Positions 10,931 to 22,000 of a DNA stretch of 64,000 bases are shown here, piece after piece. The notes under the pieces were generated by a model. That model did not search any database. It was not told the DNA's origin and worked only from the letters and a program-made list of their open reading frames with translations. The translations under genes were made by a program, and so were the position numbers. The stretch lies in assembly GCA_027924585.1 (NCBI GenBank), contig BSBM01000636.1, positions 3,054,001-3,118,000 on the forward strand, written 5' to 3'. This stretch comes from Larix kaempferi. Its lineage: Eukaryota > Streptophyta > Pinopsida > Pinales > Pinaceae. The first letter of the stretch is position 1. Every line of letters begins with the position of its first letter.

Positions 10931-11708
10931 GATTTATTTAAGAGACGAGTTTAAGGAAAAAACTTCTAGAATATATTTATTTTTTAATCTATCTATCTCC
11001 TAAAAGATAAAAAACTTCAAAAATGTATATTTTTTCATCATAACTACTCACTAAATATATGTATTTTTGTAAAATTTGAAAAACTACATTTGTAAATAAA
11101 AAATACAGTTGTTTTATGACTAAGAAGTTTCAAAATCGCAAAAAAGGTCTCAAAATGAAAAATGGTGCTACTAGTATACACACTTTCTGAAACGGAGATA
11201 AAAACAACTACTAAAATTGACCCCCCAAAAAACAAGACCAATGTCGGGTTCTCGTCAAGTTGTATAATATGTTAGATATGCATTGTTCACTTGTTTGCAT
11301 GCATAGGTTAGGTTGGTTTTAGTTCATATTTGCACTTTTAATGACATATTTTTGTGGTAATGTAGCTCAAGTAGAGTTCTTACCTTTTGGAAAGTGATCT
11401 AGGTTCAAATCCCAACATTCCCTTACCATTTTCCATTTATGTTTTCACTTTTTTACCATTTCCCATTTCAGTTTTTGTAAATTTTAATTTGCACTAGGTT
11501 ATTCTATTTTAGTTTAGATCTACAATTTTAATGGAATTTTTTTGTGAGAATGTAGCTCAAGTATATTTCTTGCCTTTTGAAAAATGATTTGGGTCCAAAT
11601 TCCAAAATTCCCTTAACATTTCTTGTTTTGGTTTTTATTTTCTTACCATTTTTTGTTTTGATTTACGTAAGTTTTAATTTATAGAGACGCTATTTTAGGT
11701 GTTAAAAT
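10931..11708. other. A/T-rich DNA without a gene
   Basis: Two similar segments lie near 11300-11480 and 11490-11660. Both contain tgtagctcaagta, cttacc/cttgcc ttttg, and a ttcccttaacatt/ttcccttaccatt phrase, so this is a worn duplication of roughly 190 bp. It may be inner sequence of the CACTA element whose end follows. No ORF can be supported. Confidence 0.5.
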
Positions 11709-12016
11709 CGGTGCTAAAAAGGGAGAAAAACCTAACGCTCAAACGAAAAAAAAAATTTGGTGCTAAAAAGGGAGAAAACCCCAGTGCTAAAAAGGGAGAA
11801 AAACCCGATGCTAAAAAGGAAGCAAAACCTAGCGCTAAACCCGACACTAACTAGACTACACGCAAAAAATGGTACTAAATGTGGCGCTAAATCTAGCACA
11901 AATTTGAAATGTAGCGAGGCGCCAGATTTAGCATCTAGAGTTAAGTCCAAATCTAGGAAAAAAATACACTAAAAAACAACAAAAATTTCAGTGCTATGGC
12001 CTATTTTGTTGTAGTG
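11709..12016 (-). mobile_element. Right end of a CACTA (En/Spm-type) DNA transposon
   Basis: Read on the minus strand from 12016 the sequence begins cactacaacaaaataggcc, the typical terminal inverted repeat of plant CACTA elements. The adjoining DNA has short subterminal repeats, as this family does: gtgctaaaaagggagaaaa recurs near 11711, 11759 and 11783, with a variant near 11807, and ggcgctaaat/tagcgc motifs recur near 11830-11940. The opposite end and a transposase were not found in the window, so this is an end fragment or part of a deleted copy. The 3-bp target duplication cannot be tested. Confidence 0.6.
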
Positions 12017-12340
12017 GAAATATCTAAATAGAGACATCAGAATAGATATATCAGGACAAAATCATTAGACATCAGAACAAATACCTCAAAAAAGAAATAT
12101 TTGAATAGAGACATTGCAATATATACATCGGGAAATAATCGTTGGACATTGGAATAGATACATCGGGACATAATCATCGGACATCGGAACAGATACACCA
12201 AAATAGAAATATCTGAGTAGAGACATCAAAACAGATACATTGGGACAAAATTGTCGGACTTCGAAACAAATACATTGGAATAGAAATATTCGAATATAGA
12301 CTACGGAACAAAGACATCAGGCATCAAACATCGGAATGGG
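12017..12340. repeat. 77-bp tandem repeat array
   Basis: gaaatatct/ttgaatagagacat starts at 12017, 12094, 12206 and 12283. Spacings are 77, 112 and 77 bp; the middle unit has an extra ~35 bp partial copy of the cgggacataatcatcggacat segment. It starts exactly at the CACTA end. Confidence 0.85.
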
Positions 12341-12741
12341 AATATCAGATCTTTCATATCATAAGAAAAATATATCAAATTAGGGTGGTAGGGTGGTACA
12401 AGGAAGAGAGTTGTAGGTTCCTTTCCGTTGGTGTTGAATAATCTAGGGGTCTGTGCCTCCTTCCAATTGGCGTTGGAGGGTCTAGGGAGTTGTTGTTAAA
12501 GGAAGCAGGGGTTTGGTGCCTCCTTCCAGTTGATGTTGGCGAATCATTGTAATCTCTAGTTATTGAAAGAACATTTTTTTAATGGTTTTCTCCCTCAATG
12601 GGTTTCCACATTAAATATTTGTGTCTTATGTGTGATAATTGATTTTGTTGAAAATTTAATGTGATGGTAAATACGATTTGAATGTTAAAAACTGTGTGAT
12701 AATGATTCATCCCCCTATTAGTATATTTGAATATTCCAACA
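12341..12741 (+). repeat. Probable 5' LTR of CopE
   Basis: The stretch ends ...ccaaca at 12741 just before a worn primer site. It contains ggttttctccctcaatgggtttccac near 12583-12608, a phrase typical of copia LTRs near their 3' end. A gcctccttccaattggcgttgg-type phrase occurs two to three times at 12410-12530. The LTR start is not clear and no matching 3' copy was found. Confidence 0.4.
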
Positions 12742-12743
12742 AT

Positions 12744-12756
12744 TAATATTAGAGCA
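12744..12756 (+). other. CopE worn primer binding site
   Basis: taatattagagca aligns with the iMet-type ttggtatcagagca. The flanking aggtt is also retained. Confidence 0.5.
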
Positions 12757-13578
12757 GGTTGTTAGAATATTAAAAACCCATTCCATACTTAAGATATAGT
12801 TTATTAGTCATATTTGATTAATTTCCTAGGTGTTGACTGGGTAGTTGGCCTAATTTTGTCTTATTATGACACCACTTTACATCCTAAGTCACTAGGGCGC
12901 ACTTGAAAAGATTCTAGATAAGATTTACTCTTATTTTGTGTGATTTATTTCCATTCCTAGAATAGAAGGGCACATTCCTTCTTTATCTTGCATTTTTATG
13001 CTTTAAGTGGAAAAGGTAAAGCTAGTTGACTTAGAAAAAACATATTTTTGGCCAAATCGCCCTCCTTTCTTTTATTCACTCCCAAAGCCATGATTTAGTT
13101 TCTTTTCCATCACTCAACACCTCACATGCTTTATTTTTCCAATTCATGATCCTTAGGAGTGATTTGGAAAGTGATTTTGTCACCTAGGGGGTTTTTCACC
13201 AATTTAGTAAGCCTTCTTTTGTGAGGATTTCGAATGCCTTCCTTGTCTTTCAAATCTTGATGTAATTATATATTTGGAAATCCATTACATAGCATATGTT
13301 TTTCTGATTTACACTTATTCAATAGACTTCTATTATGTGCACCAAATTCATGATTGTTTTATGTGAACTTTGACTAGATTTTGCTTGACAATTTGTTAGA
13401 GTAATTGTTTGCTTTGCAATATCATCCTGTGAATGAAATTTCACATTTTATTAGAGCTCAATTAGTAGCATTATTCTCCTTATCATTTTTTTTGCAGGAC
13501 CGAACCAGTCTCTCAAAAGGCACACTCAACATCAGAGGGGCACAATCCAACATCACAGGGGCGTATTTCAATGAAACC
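12757..13578 (+). other. CopE 5' leader, no gene
   Basis: About 820 bp between primer site and gag start. It is T-rich with no supportable ORF; the open frame that runs into gag from 13405 lacks similarity to the sister elements before 13579. Confidence 0.5.
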
Positions 13579-14292
13579 ATGGATGAGTCACAACACATAA
13601 TATTTAATCCATTCAATTATTTTGATTGGAAGTACTTGATGGAGATTATGTTGAGGATCAAAGGCCTATACAAAGTGACTATGGCTACTCATATTGATCC
13701 TACTGCAGTCATTGAGAAGGCTAAGTGGCATAATAGAAGAGATGAAGCTTATGGTCTCTTATGTCTCAGTACTTCCAATTATCTTATTTTCCATGTAGAT
13801 GTTCTTACCACTCCTAATGAAGTTTGGGTCAAACTCCAAGATTTATTTGGAAAGACTGATGAATTGAGGGTCCACCAACTAGAGAATGAACTTGTTTCAC
13901 TAAGTCCAAGCAATTTTGATACCCTCCAAGACTACTTCTCCAAGTTCAAGTCACTTGTTCTACAATTGAAGCAATGCACAATTGATAAGAAAGATGAGCA
14001 ATTAATCTTGGCCATTCTTTCAAAATTGGGCCCTGAATATTCAGTATTTGTTTCGAACTTCCATGCCACCAAGCTCACAGTTCAAAACTCGAATATGCCT
14101 TCACTGGAAAAATTCATGGAATCACTCACTCAAGAGCAAGACAAGTTAATCTTGATGGGAGCCATAAATCCATCAAAAGATCATGCTTTGGCTATTGGAG
14201 ATTCAAAGAATTATAAAGGCAAGAAGAAGGATAATCCCAAAAAGTCACTAGATCAGAAGAAAGACAAGCAAAAAGCACATGAGGAATCCTAA
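13579..14292 (+). pseudogene. CopE gag (UBN2-type capsid), truncated by a stop
   Basis: Gag forms the particle in which copia elements are reverse transcribed. The start is placed at ATG 13579 because MDESQHIIFNPFNYFDWK aligns with the start of Cop2 and Cop3 Gag (MEYSSSKPILTPFNYFDWK). Residues ~10-200 carry the UBN2/DUF4219-type capsid pattern, with DEAYGLLCLS, LENELVSLSP and LILAILSKLGPEY. A TAA at 14290-14292 ends the frame just before the zinc knuckle; the frame continues after it with the matching knuckle, so this is a premature stop. The Lys-rich linker before the stop is typical. It is not likely to make working Gag. Confidence 0.85.
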
Positions 14293-14664
14293 AACTCCAA
14301 GAAGAATCCAAAAAATAAGAAAGAGAAGAGAAAGTGTGCATACTGCAATAGGGGATTTCATCCTGAGAGTTCCAGCATGAAGAAGACCATTGACATGATG
14401 GCTCAACTTCTTGAGATGAATAACATCCCTCTTCTAGATGGCGCAAGGAAGGAGGGAGGTTCAAATTTTGAAGACAAGGAGAGAGTTCATGATTTTATGG
14501 CCAGGACATCAAAATCCTCATCTTTCATTATAAATTATGGAGCATCAAGAGATATGGTGTCCCAAGAGAGTCTTTTTCCTCTCTTGATTCTTCTGGTGTT
14601 CCAACAATTGTGTTGGGAGATGACTCTAAAACTGCTTCCAAAGGTAAAGGAAAAATTGATCTAG
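14293..14664 (+). pseudogene. CopE zinc knuckle and protease remnant
   Basis: Continues the gag frame after its stop. CAYCNRGFHPESSS is the CCHC knuckle with its last Cys changed to Ser. It is followed by the MKKTIDMMAQLLEMNNIP segment shared with Cop2. The aspartic protease motif DSGAS is altered to NYGAS, which loses the catalytic Asp. Frame is lost after about 14560 and the rest of the protease is broken. Confidence 0.75.
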
Positions 14665-14781
14665 ACCATGGTTCTTTCACTAATGTGTTTTTTTTCCTAG
14701 GTCTTGCTGCCAAAATATTGTCAGTTTATCAGATGACTCATACTGGGTCTCTTAAAAAGGTCATATTCACCCCCAGATGAT

Positions 14782-15708
14782 GTGGAAATTTCTGAGATTT
14801 CCACACGTAGAGTTGTTTCCATAGGAACTGTTGATCATAGCTCAAAAGTCTCTAGGTTTTCCTACTTTGTTCCTTTCTCATCACCCTCTACTCTCCTCAC
14901 TCATGCCAATGAATCAAGAAAACTATGGAATGATATATTTGGTCACCTTAGCTACAAGTATCTTTCCCAATTGCATGAGAATAACATGGTCATATGGCTT
15001 CCCAACATCAACTTTTCCAAAGGAATCTGTCAAGGTTGCATCCTTAGAAAACATCCTGAACATAAGTATGAGAGAGACAATTTTGAGCGAACCTATGCAT
15101 CCCTTGAGATTATTCACAATGATATATCAGGTCCATTCCCCAATTTTTCTTTAAACAATGCCAAATATTTCCTTACCTTCATTGATGACTTTTCTAGATT
15201 ATGTTGGGTCTTCTTCCTTCAATTCAAGTCTGAATTTTTTTTATTTTTCAAGATTTTTAAAGCCTCAGTAGAGAACCAGTATGGTAGGAACATAAAATTT
15301 CTCATATTTGACAATGGTGGGGAGTACATCAAATCCAATTTTCAACAACTCTATGCTAATTCTGGAATCCATATGCAACATACAGTTCCATACACACCTC
15401 AACAAAATGGTGTTGCTGATAGAAAGAACATATCTCTCAAGGAGATGGCTACTTGCATGCTTAATTCTAAGTCTTTGTCTCAAAGAATTTGGGATGAAGC
15501 CATAAATTGTGGATCCTATATTCAGAATAGGGTGCCACATAAATACTTGAAAGGAATCACTCCTTTTGAAACTTGGAGTGGACACAAGCCTGATGTGTCT
15601 CATTTCAGGATTTTTGGCTCAAAGACTTGGGATAGAATTCCACCTGAGAAGAGGAGGGATTTGCAGCCCCAAATCCAACCATGCATATTTTTTGGTTGTC
15701 CAAAATAA
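14782..15708 (+). pseudogene. CopE integrase, mutated
   Basis: About 308 open codons cover the zinc-binding head and catalytic core of a copia integrase. The head reads LWNDIFGHL with CQGC following, so the first His of the HHCC motif is Asn. The core shows IIHNDISGP (first Asp) and FDNGGEYIK (second Asp). The third catalytic residue lies in GVADRKN, where the family has GVAERKN: Glu is now Asp. The core is followed by the PHKYLKGITPFETW and FRIFGSKTW segments typical of copia. The upstream ~120 bp are frame-shifted. It is almost certainly inactive. Confidence 0.85.
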
Positions 15709-15963
15709 TCCAAGGGTTACAAGTTGCTGAATATGACCGCTCAAAAATCCTTCATTGAAAGGATTTTTCAATTCGAAGAAGAACCCTTGCAAGCAGTATA
15801 AATTGGAGAATCCTCTGAACCACCACCTGTTGAAGTAAGTGAAGTTTCTCATGAAAGTTCTGACTCTGATATTTATGATGATGAATACAATATGATTTAA
15901 TATCCAATTTCACCTAAAAGGCCTAATTGGGATACAAAAAATCTTGAAGCATCTGTAGAACTT
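15709..15963 (+). pseudogene. CopE integrase-RT linker, broken
   Basis: Residual similarity to the acidic linker of Cop2 and Cop3 can be read across several stops (for example FIERIFQFEEEPLQA). There is no intact frame. Confidence 0.6.
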
Positions 15964-16461
15964 GTGGGTAATCCTCAAGATCCTAGGAGGACTAGATCTC
16001 AGTTTGAGAATGCTCTTTCTATCAAAGATCATTTCCCACCTGAGAAGTGTTTTTTGATGGTTGATTATGATCCTAAATCATATGAAGAATCCTCACATGA
16101 ACCAATATGGCATTCTTCCATGGATAAGGAGTTTCATTCTCTTCAAAAGAATGGAACTTGGGAGCTAGTTGTCAAACTTCCACTTGGAAGAACATTGGTA
16201 AAGTGTAAGTGGATTTTCATAACAAAGTTTGTTGTTGATAGTGCAAAATTGAAGTACAAAGCAAGGTTAGTGGCTAAGGGATTCTCCCAAGTCCAAGGCC
16301 TTGACTATATTGAGACCTTTGCACCAGTTGCAAAGATGGATTCAATAAGACTAGTTCTAGCAATTTCTATATCCAAGCGTTGGGAAGTGCATCACATGGA
16401 TGTAAAAGGTGCTTTCCTCCATGGATACCTTGAGGAGGATATCTATATGCAAAATACATAG
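15964..16461 (+). pseudogene. CopE reverse transcriptase, N-terminal half
   Basis: Shows the copia RT entry segment WHSSMDKEFHSLQKNGTWEL, then LVKCKWIF, KARLVAKGFSQVQG, YIETFAPVAKMDSIR and HHMDVKGAFLHG, which includes the first catalytic Asp. A TAG at 16459-16461 stops it after EEDIYMQNT, where the family continues with the peptide GYxxDP. Confidence 0.85.
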
Positions 16462-16907
16462 GGTTATATTTATGATCCTAATATTGTGTGCAGGTTGAAG
16501 AATTCACTATATGGGGTTAAGTAAGCTCCTAGAGCTTGGTATGTCAAGATGGATAATCTATCACAATATTTTACTACATGCAAATATGATCCGAATGTGT
16601 ACACAAAACTAATCAATAGTTCAATTTTACTACTTGTGTTATATTTTGATGATCGTTTGATCACATGAAGCTCCATTGATGAGATTGCTTCATTGAAGAT
16701 TGCTTTGCATAAATCTTTTCCATGACTGACTTGGTTATACTTAGACAATTCTTGGGGCTCAAGATCTCTAAGTAAAAATCAAGAATTAAAGTATATTAGT
16801 CAAAGTATGCATCAAACCTGATAAAGAATTTCAAAATGGAATAATTCAAGCCATCAAATAATCCCTTCCTTTTAGGAGTTAGACTTGAAGATGTAGAATC
16901 TACACCT
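16462..16907 (+). pseudogene. CopE reverse transcriptase, C-terminal half, broken
   Basis: The same frame continues with stops: VCRLKNSLYGVK-stop-APRAWY, then YFDD in place of the family YVDD, then further stops and a shift. The palm-domain order is still recognisable. Confidence 0.75.
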
Positions 16908-17495
16908 TTGGTGAACAACACCTTGTATAAACAACTAGTTGGCAGTTTGTTGTACTTGAATCACACTCGACCTGATATTGCATATGTAGTGAGTGTAGAA
17001 ACAAGGTACATGGAGAATCCACATGAGCTTCATTGGAGGGCTGCCAAAAGGATCTTTCATTATGTTCAAGGCACTAAGTCTCATGGGATCTATTATGTTG
17101 TAGATTATTCCATGGATATTCTTGGTTTTACATACTTTGATTGGGCAGGTGATAGCTCAGACCGGAAATCAAATTACGGACTTGTTTTCATGATTGGAGG
17201 AGGACATATTTTTTGTTCAAGTAAAAAGCAAAGTTCCATTTCACTCTCTTCAGTAGAGGCCGAGTACAGAGGAGTATTGAATGCCACAACTCAGTGTGTG
17301 TGGTTGCAAGGTATTCTTTTAGAGTTTGGGATTGAATTTAGCACTCCCACAGTCATATTTTATGACAATCAAATTGCTATAACTATCTCAATTGACCCAT
17401 TACAAAGGCAAAAAACCAAGCATATAGAGATTCATATGCACTACATCTGGAATCTAGTGCATGATCATATCATTGCTCTGCAGGTTTTTCCATGA
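16908..17495 (+). pseudogene. CopE RNase H
   Basis: About 195 codons with YKQLVGSLLYLNHTRPDIAY, HWRAAKRIFHYVQGT and the RNase H core. The family's TDSDWAGD reads TYFDWAGD here, EAEYRGV is intact, and DNQIAI follows, so the DEDD set is only partly kept. It ends with KHIEIHMHYIWNLVHDH, then a stop and a shift; a worn version of the terminal IADIFTK segment can be read to about 17555. Confidence 0.85.
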
Positions 17496-17560
17496 ACAAG
17501 TTGCATGCATCTTCAATAAAGCATTCTCAGAGAATACTTTCAGCCATCTCAGATCACCGC

Positions 17561-17570
17561 TTGGGATGGG
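17561..17570 (+). other. CopE polypurine tract
   Basis: ttgggatggg followed by TGATAATG, a plausible 3' LTR start. Confidence 0.55.
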
Positions 17571-18023
17571 TGATAATGTGGTGAAGAAGGATTGAAAAGC
17601 AAAATTTTAAGAGAGAGAGAACTTTAATGGAGAGAGGATTGAAAATAAAAATATACACTTTAAAAGAATGAAATTATTTTAATGGAACAAGCTCTTCACA
17701 AGTATTAAGAGAGAGAACTTTAATATATGGGACGTCATAAAATACAAACTTTTGTAGAATCACAAACATTTCAAATAGTGTAATATATGAAAACGCTCAA
17801 GTCTTGGAATTTCTTAACATAATACTTACTCCATTTTTTAAGGAAAGCAATAAAAAAAACAATAATATTATCCGATGAAGATTCTCATGACAACATGACT
17901 TTGGAAGGAAGGCGCAATGGTTTGAGATGGAATTAAAAAGAAATTATAGCAAATTCATGATCGGTTCAAGAGAAAATCTGCTTACAATTTGATGAAGTAG
18001 TTTCAAAGAGCATAATCAATCCC
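17571..18023. other. Possible CopE 3' LTR remnant, no gene
   Basis: Starts TGATAATGTGG after the purine tract and contains agagagagaactttaat twice (about 17609 and 17717). No match to the presumed 5' LTR was seen, so it may be truncated or replaced. No ORF. Confidence 0.3.
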
Positions 18024-18028
18024 GGGTG
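18024..18028. other. Cop2 target site duplication, left
   Basis: gggtg, identical to 24214-24218. Confidence 0.95.
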
Positions 18029-18782
18029 TGTAAAATTAGTCACAGCAGATCTAATGAACAAGTAAATCAATCACAACAGATGAACATAGAAAATATGGTG
18101 CAAAACTGTGCAAAACATGCAGCAGTGCTCTCTATCCCAGAAAGGGTGAATGAATTACAATACAAACTGTCACAATGAACAGAGCAATTCGAATTGCCTA
18201 AGGAGGTCATTCGAATCACTGAATGGAATAGCTTGACTCTATCTAGGAGTCCTCATCAATCATCGGTGTTGCTCATCAATCACAACAAACAGTCATCCAG
18301 GTGTCAAGCTGAGTCTAACTGATCATAATAAATGTAACTGAAGTGTGTAGCACTGATATAGGATCTGGAGGCTCAGTGGGGGCGCATGGGAGGCTAACTG
18401 GAGTCAGAGCAAGTCACCTAATCGAACTGGAGGTCAATCGGAGGTGAAACAGTCAGTCAGGAGTGAAATCGGAGTGAAATCAATCAGAATCGGAGCTAAC
18501 TGAATGTAACTGGAGTGAATCTGCAGTGGTAGGTGAACAAGTGCGCCCTTCTCTGTCAGTAGGTGAGAAGAGGGCGCCTTTCAGCTTAGGAGGGCTAAAA
18601 CTCTGTGGAAAGTGGCTCCCGGGTGCTAGAAGAAGGTGGATAAGGTGCTGGAGGCATCAAACTGGTGACTGGACTGCATATCCTGAAATAGATCATGCAA
18701 GATCCTGAAGTAGATATGTATCCCGAAATAGATGATCCTGAAATAGATATGTATCCCGAAATAGATGATGGATATCCGAACA
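18029..18782 (-). repeat. Cop2 3' LTR
   Basis: 754 bp, tg...ca on the plus strand (tgtaaaattag to ccgaaca). It differs from the other LTR at three places (near 18227, 18524 and 18575). Short frames in it recur in all four Cop2/Cop3 LTRs and are not genes. Confidence 0.97.
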
Positions 18783-18794
18783 CCCCCCCTCAAG
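18783..18794 (-). other. Cop2 polypurine tract
   Basis: Minus strand cttgaggggggg directly before the LTR start TGTTCGG. Confidence 0.9.
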
Positions 18795-19036
18795 CTAGAC
18801 TATGATGTGCCAACTAAAATAATGTGGGGCCCTGGTAACTAAGACCAAAGGTCACCCCAATACAATAATCCAAAAAATGCTGAAAAATAAACTAAGTGAG
18901 GAAAGAGGGAAAACCCAGTGGGAAGAAAGCCCCCCCCTCAAGTCTAAAGCATAATAATGAATCAATCTGTCTCCACCATGATGGAACTCACCCCCAACAG
19001 TGAACGGAGGTAAGAGAACTTCTTCTCAGTGAAGCT

Positions 19037-22000
19037 CTAGGTGAAGATGTCTGCAATTTGCTCATCAGTAGGGCAATATTGCAGAATGATGGTGCGGTCA
19101 TGCACCAACTGTCGAATGTAATGCATATGAATCTCAATGTGCTTGGTCCTCTGCCGCTGAAATGGATCTGTGGAGATCTTGATAGCACTTTGATTGTCAC
19201 AAAATAGGACAGTCGAAGTAGTGCCACCAAAACCAAACTCGGAAAGAATACCCTGCAACCAAACTGCCTGAATGCAGGCATTGACTACCCCTCGATACTC
19301 TGCCTCTGCTGAAGAAAGTGCAATGGCTGCTTGCTTTTTGCTGGACCAGCAAATAGCACCATGACCAATCATGAAAACATAACCGGAAGTGGACTTCCGA
19401 TCAATGCTATCACCTGCCCAATCTGAATCAGTAAAACCAATGAAATCTAGCTCAGAATCTGCAGCATAATGTATGCCAAACTGTCTCGTACCTTGCACAT
19501 ACTGCAAGATCCGCTTGGCTGCTCGCCAATGAAGCTCATGTGGCTGCTGCATATATCTTGACACGGCACTCACGGCATATGAGATATCAGGCCGTGAATG
19601 TGTCAAATAAAGTAGTGAACCAATCAACTGTCGATACATACTGCAATCTGCAAGCGGTGTGGAATCTCCCTCCTCAAGACTGATTCCTGAGAGGAATGGG
19701 AACGGGGCTGCCTTACATTCAGCCATATTAAATTTCAATAACAGGTCGGAAGCATATTTTTGCTGAGATATAGTGATCCCATCGAAATTTTGAGCTATCT
19801 CCAAGCCCAAAAAGTGACTCAGCAAGCCCAAATTGCTCATGTCAAAAGCTAGATTTAAGGCAGTTTTTAGCTTGTTTATTGAAGTAAGTGTGCTACCAGT
19901 AATAAGCAGATCATCAACATAAAGTACAATAACCAACAAATTACCTTTAACTCGCTGAAGATAGACATTCGGATCAGATTTGCATCTTTGGAAATTCTGA
20001 GAAAGAAGGAAGGAGTCCATCTTTGCGTACCAAGCTCTTGGGGCCTGTTTTAACCCGTACAAAGACTTCTTCAATCTACAAACCAATGATGGATCTGATG
20101 TATAACCCTCTGGCTGCTGCATATAGACCTCTTCAGCAAGGTCTCCATGTAAAAATGCACTCTTCACATCCATGTGATGCACCTCCCAGTGCTTGGATGC
20201 GGCAATAGCTAAAACAAGGCGGATGGAATCCATCTTTGCAACCGGTGCAAAGGTCTCTGTGTAGTCCACTCCTTGGACTTGGGAAAAACCTTTTGCCACC
20301 AACCTTGCTTTATATTTGCTGATAGTGCCATCAGCAGCAACTTTAGTACGGTAGACCCATTTACACTTCACTAATTTTCTTCCAGGTGGAAGAGAAACTA
20401 GCTCCCATGTATTGTTCTTTTGAAGAGAACTGTACTCTTCATCCATGGCATCTTTCCATCTCGGATCTCGATGGGCTGAATAATATGATTGGGGATCTGA
20501 ACCAGCCATCAAATAAAAAATCTCAGGAAGAAATGGATCAGCAATAGAAAGAGCCATACCTGCCCTTTGAAAGTCTCCTCTTGTTCGTCTCGGATCAGCA
20601 GGATGTCCAAGATTCGAACCAGCAGATTGTAGAGTATTTTGGGCCCACTTTGGTAACTGAGGGGGATCTGAATGGTCGGATTCCGAACCTGATATGTCAT
20701 GATCATCATATGCTGCTACAATATCAGAAATATCAGAACTCATACCTTCATTATCGCTGCTCGAATCTTCTTCTGGTGAAGGCGGTGAATCGGCAGTTTT
20801 CTCCTCAACTAGTTGCAATTCTTGAAGCGGTTCTTCAAACTGCACACTGCGCTCTATGAATATCTTTTTAGATCTGATATCCATGAGTTTATATGCTTTT
20901 GATTCTTCCCCATATCCTATCAATATGAACTCGATACTTTGTGGATCCAAAGCTCGTCTCTTCTCAGAAGGAATTCTAGCCCATGCAGTAGAGCCAAAAA
21001 CTCTCAAATTTGACACATCCGGTTTGTGACCAAAGAATGCTTCGAAAGGAGTCATACCTTTCACGGATGAATGTGGAACACGGTTCTGTATATATGCAGC
21101 AACATTGATTGCTTCAGCCCAAAGATTTGCAGCCAAACCTTTTGATTCAATCATGCATGTAGCCATCTCTTTCAGTGACCGGTTTTTCCTTTCCGCTACA
21201 CCGTTCTGCTGGGGTGTGTAGGGAACTGTATGTTGGATCTTGATTCCGCTTTGGGCACAAAGTTGCAGCAACTCGGACTTGATATATTCCCCACCATTAT
21301 CAGATCTAAGAGCTTTGATCTTGCTCTCAGTGGTGGTCTCAACAGAAGCCTTAAAATCCTTGAATTTTCCAAGCACTTCTAACTTGTTTTTGAGAAAGGA
21401 TACCCATGTAAAGCGAGAATAATCATCAATAAATGTCAAAACATACCTTGAACCATTTAATGACATATGGGGCAGCGGACCGCTGATATCAGAATGGATC
21501 AATCCCAAAATAGTAGAGGCTCTGCTAGCCTTGCCGCGGTCGAATCTGTGCTCGGGGTGCTTCCCAATAATGCAACCGGAGCATATTCCCTTCGAGGAAT
21601 GGAGCTGTGGAAGCCCATCAACCATGGATTTATTTGATAGCAGCAGCAAATACTTATAATTTAGATGTCCAAATCTTTGATTCCAAAGCCTACTAACCTC
21701 ATTACCATGTGTGCGAAGAGCAGTGGGCTTTGCAAGCGGAATAAAGTGCGAAAACTCATAACATTTAGCAGTGTGGTTTGCCTTTCCAACCGCAACTAGT
21801 CTTCCACTTTTGATATCAGAAATTTCAACTGTATTAGGGCTGAATGTGAATTTCTTTGGATCACCAGTATGTGTCATTTGATACACAGAAAGGAGATTCG
21901 AAGCTAAGGAAGGCACATAGAGAACATTCTGAAAGCATCCATGATCTACATGAATCGTACCTTTGCCCTTTGAAGAAATTTTTGAGTCATCTCCCAAATG

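Larger units (their letters stand above)
12360..17571 (+). mobile_element. CopE: decayed Ty1/copia retrotransposon
   Basis: Gag, protease, integrase, RT and RNase H remnants occur in the copia order (integrase before RT) on the plus strand between a worn primer site (12744) and a purine-rich tract (17561). Many stops and shifts show it is old. Protein similarity to Cop2 and Cop3 is clear throughout, so it is a distant member of the same clade. LTR limits are uncertain. Confidence 0.8.

Noticed and set aside
13405-13578. Upstream extension of CopE gag by 58 codons
   Set aside because: No similarity to Cop2/Cop3 Gag before MDESQ; the extension is more likely open leader.
18526-18783. Short frames of ~60 codons, found again near 23957, 50564 and 56005
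   Set aside because: They are identical because they lie in the four LTR copies of Cop2/Cop3; no coding role of LTR sequence is indicated.
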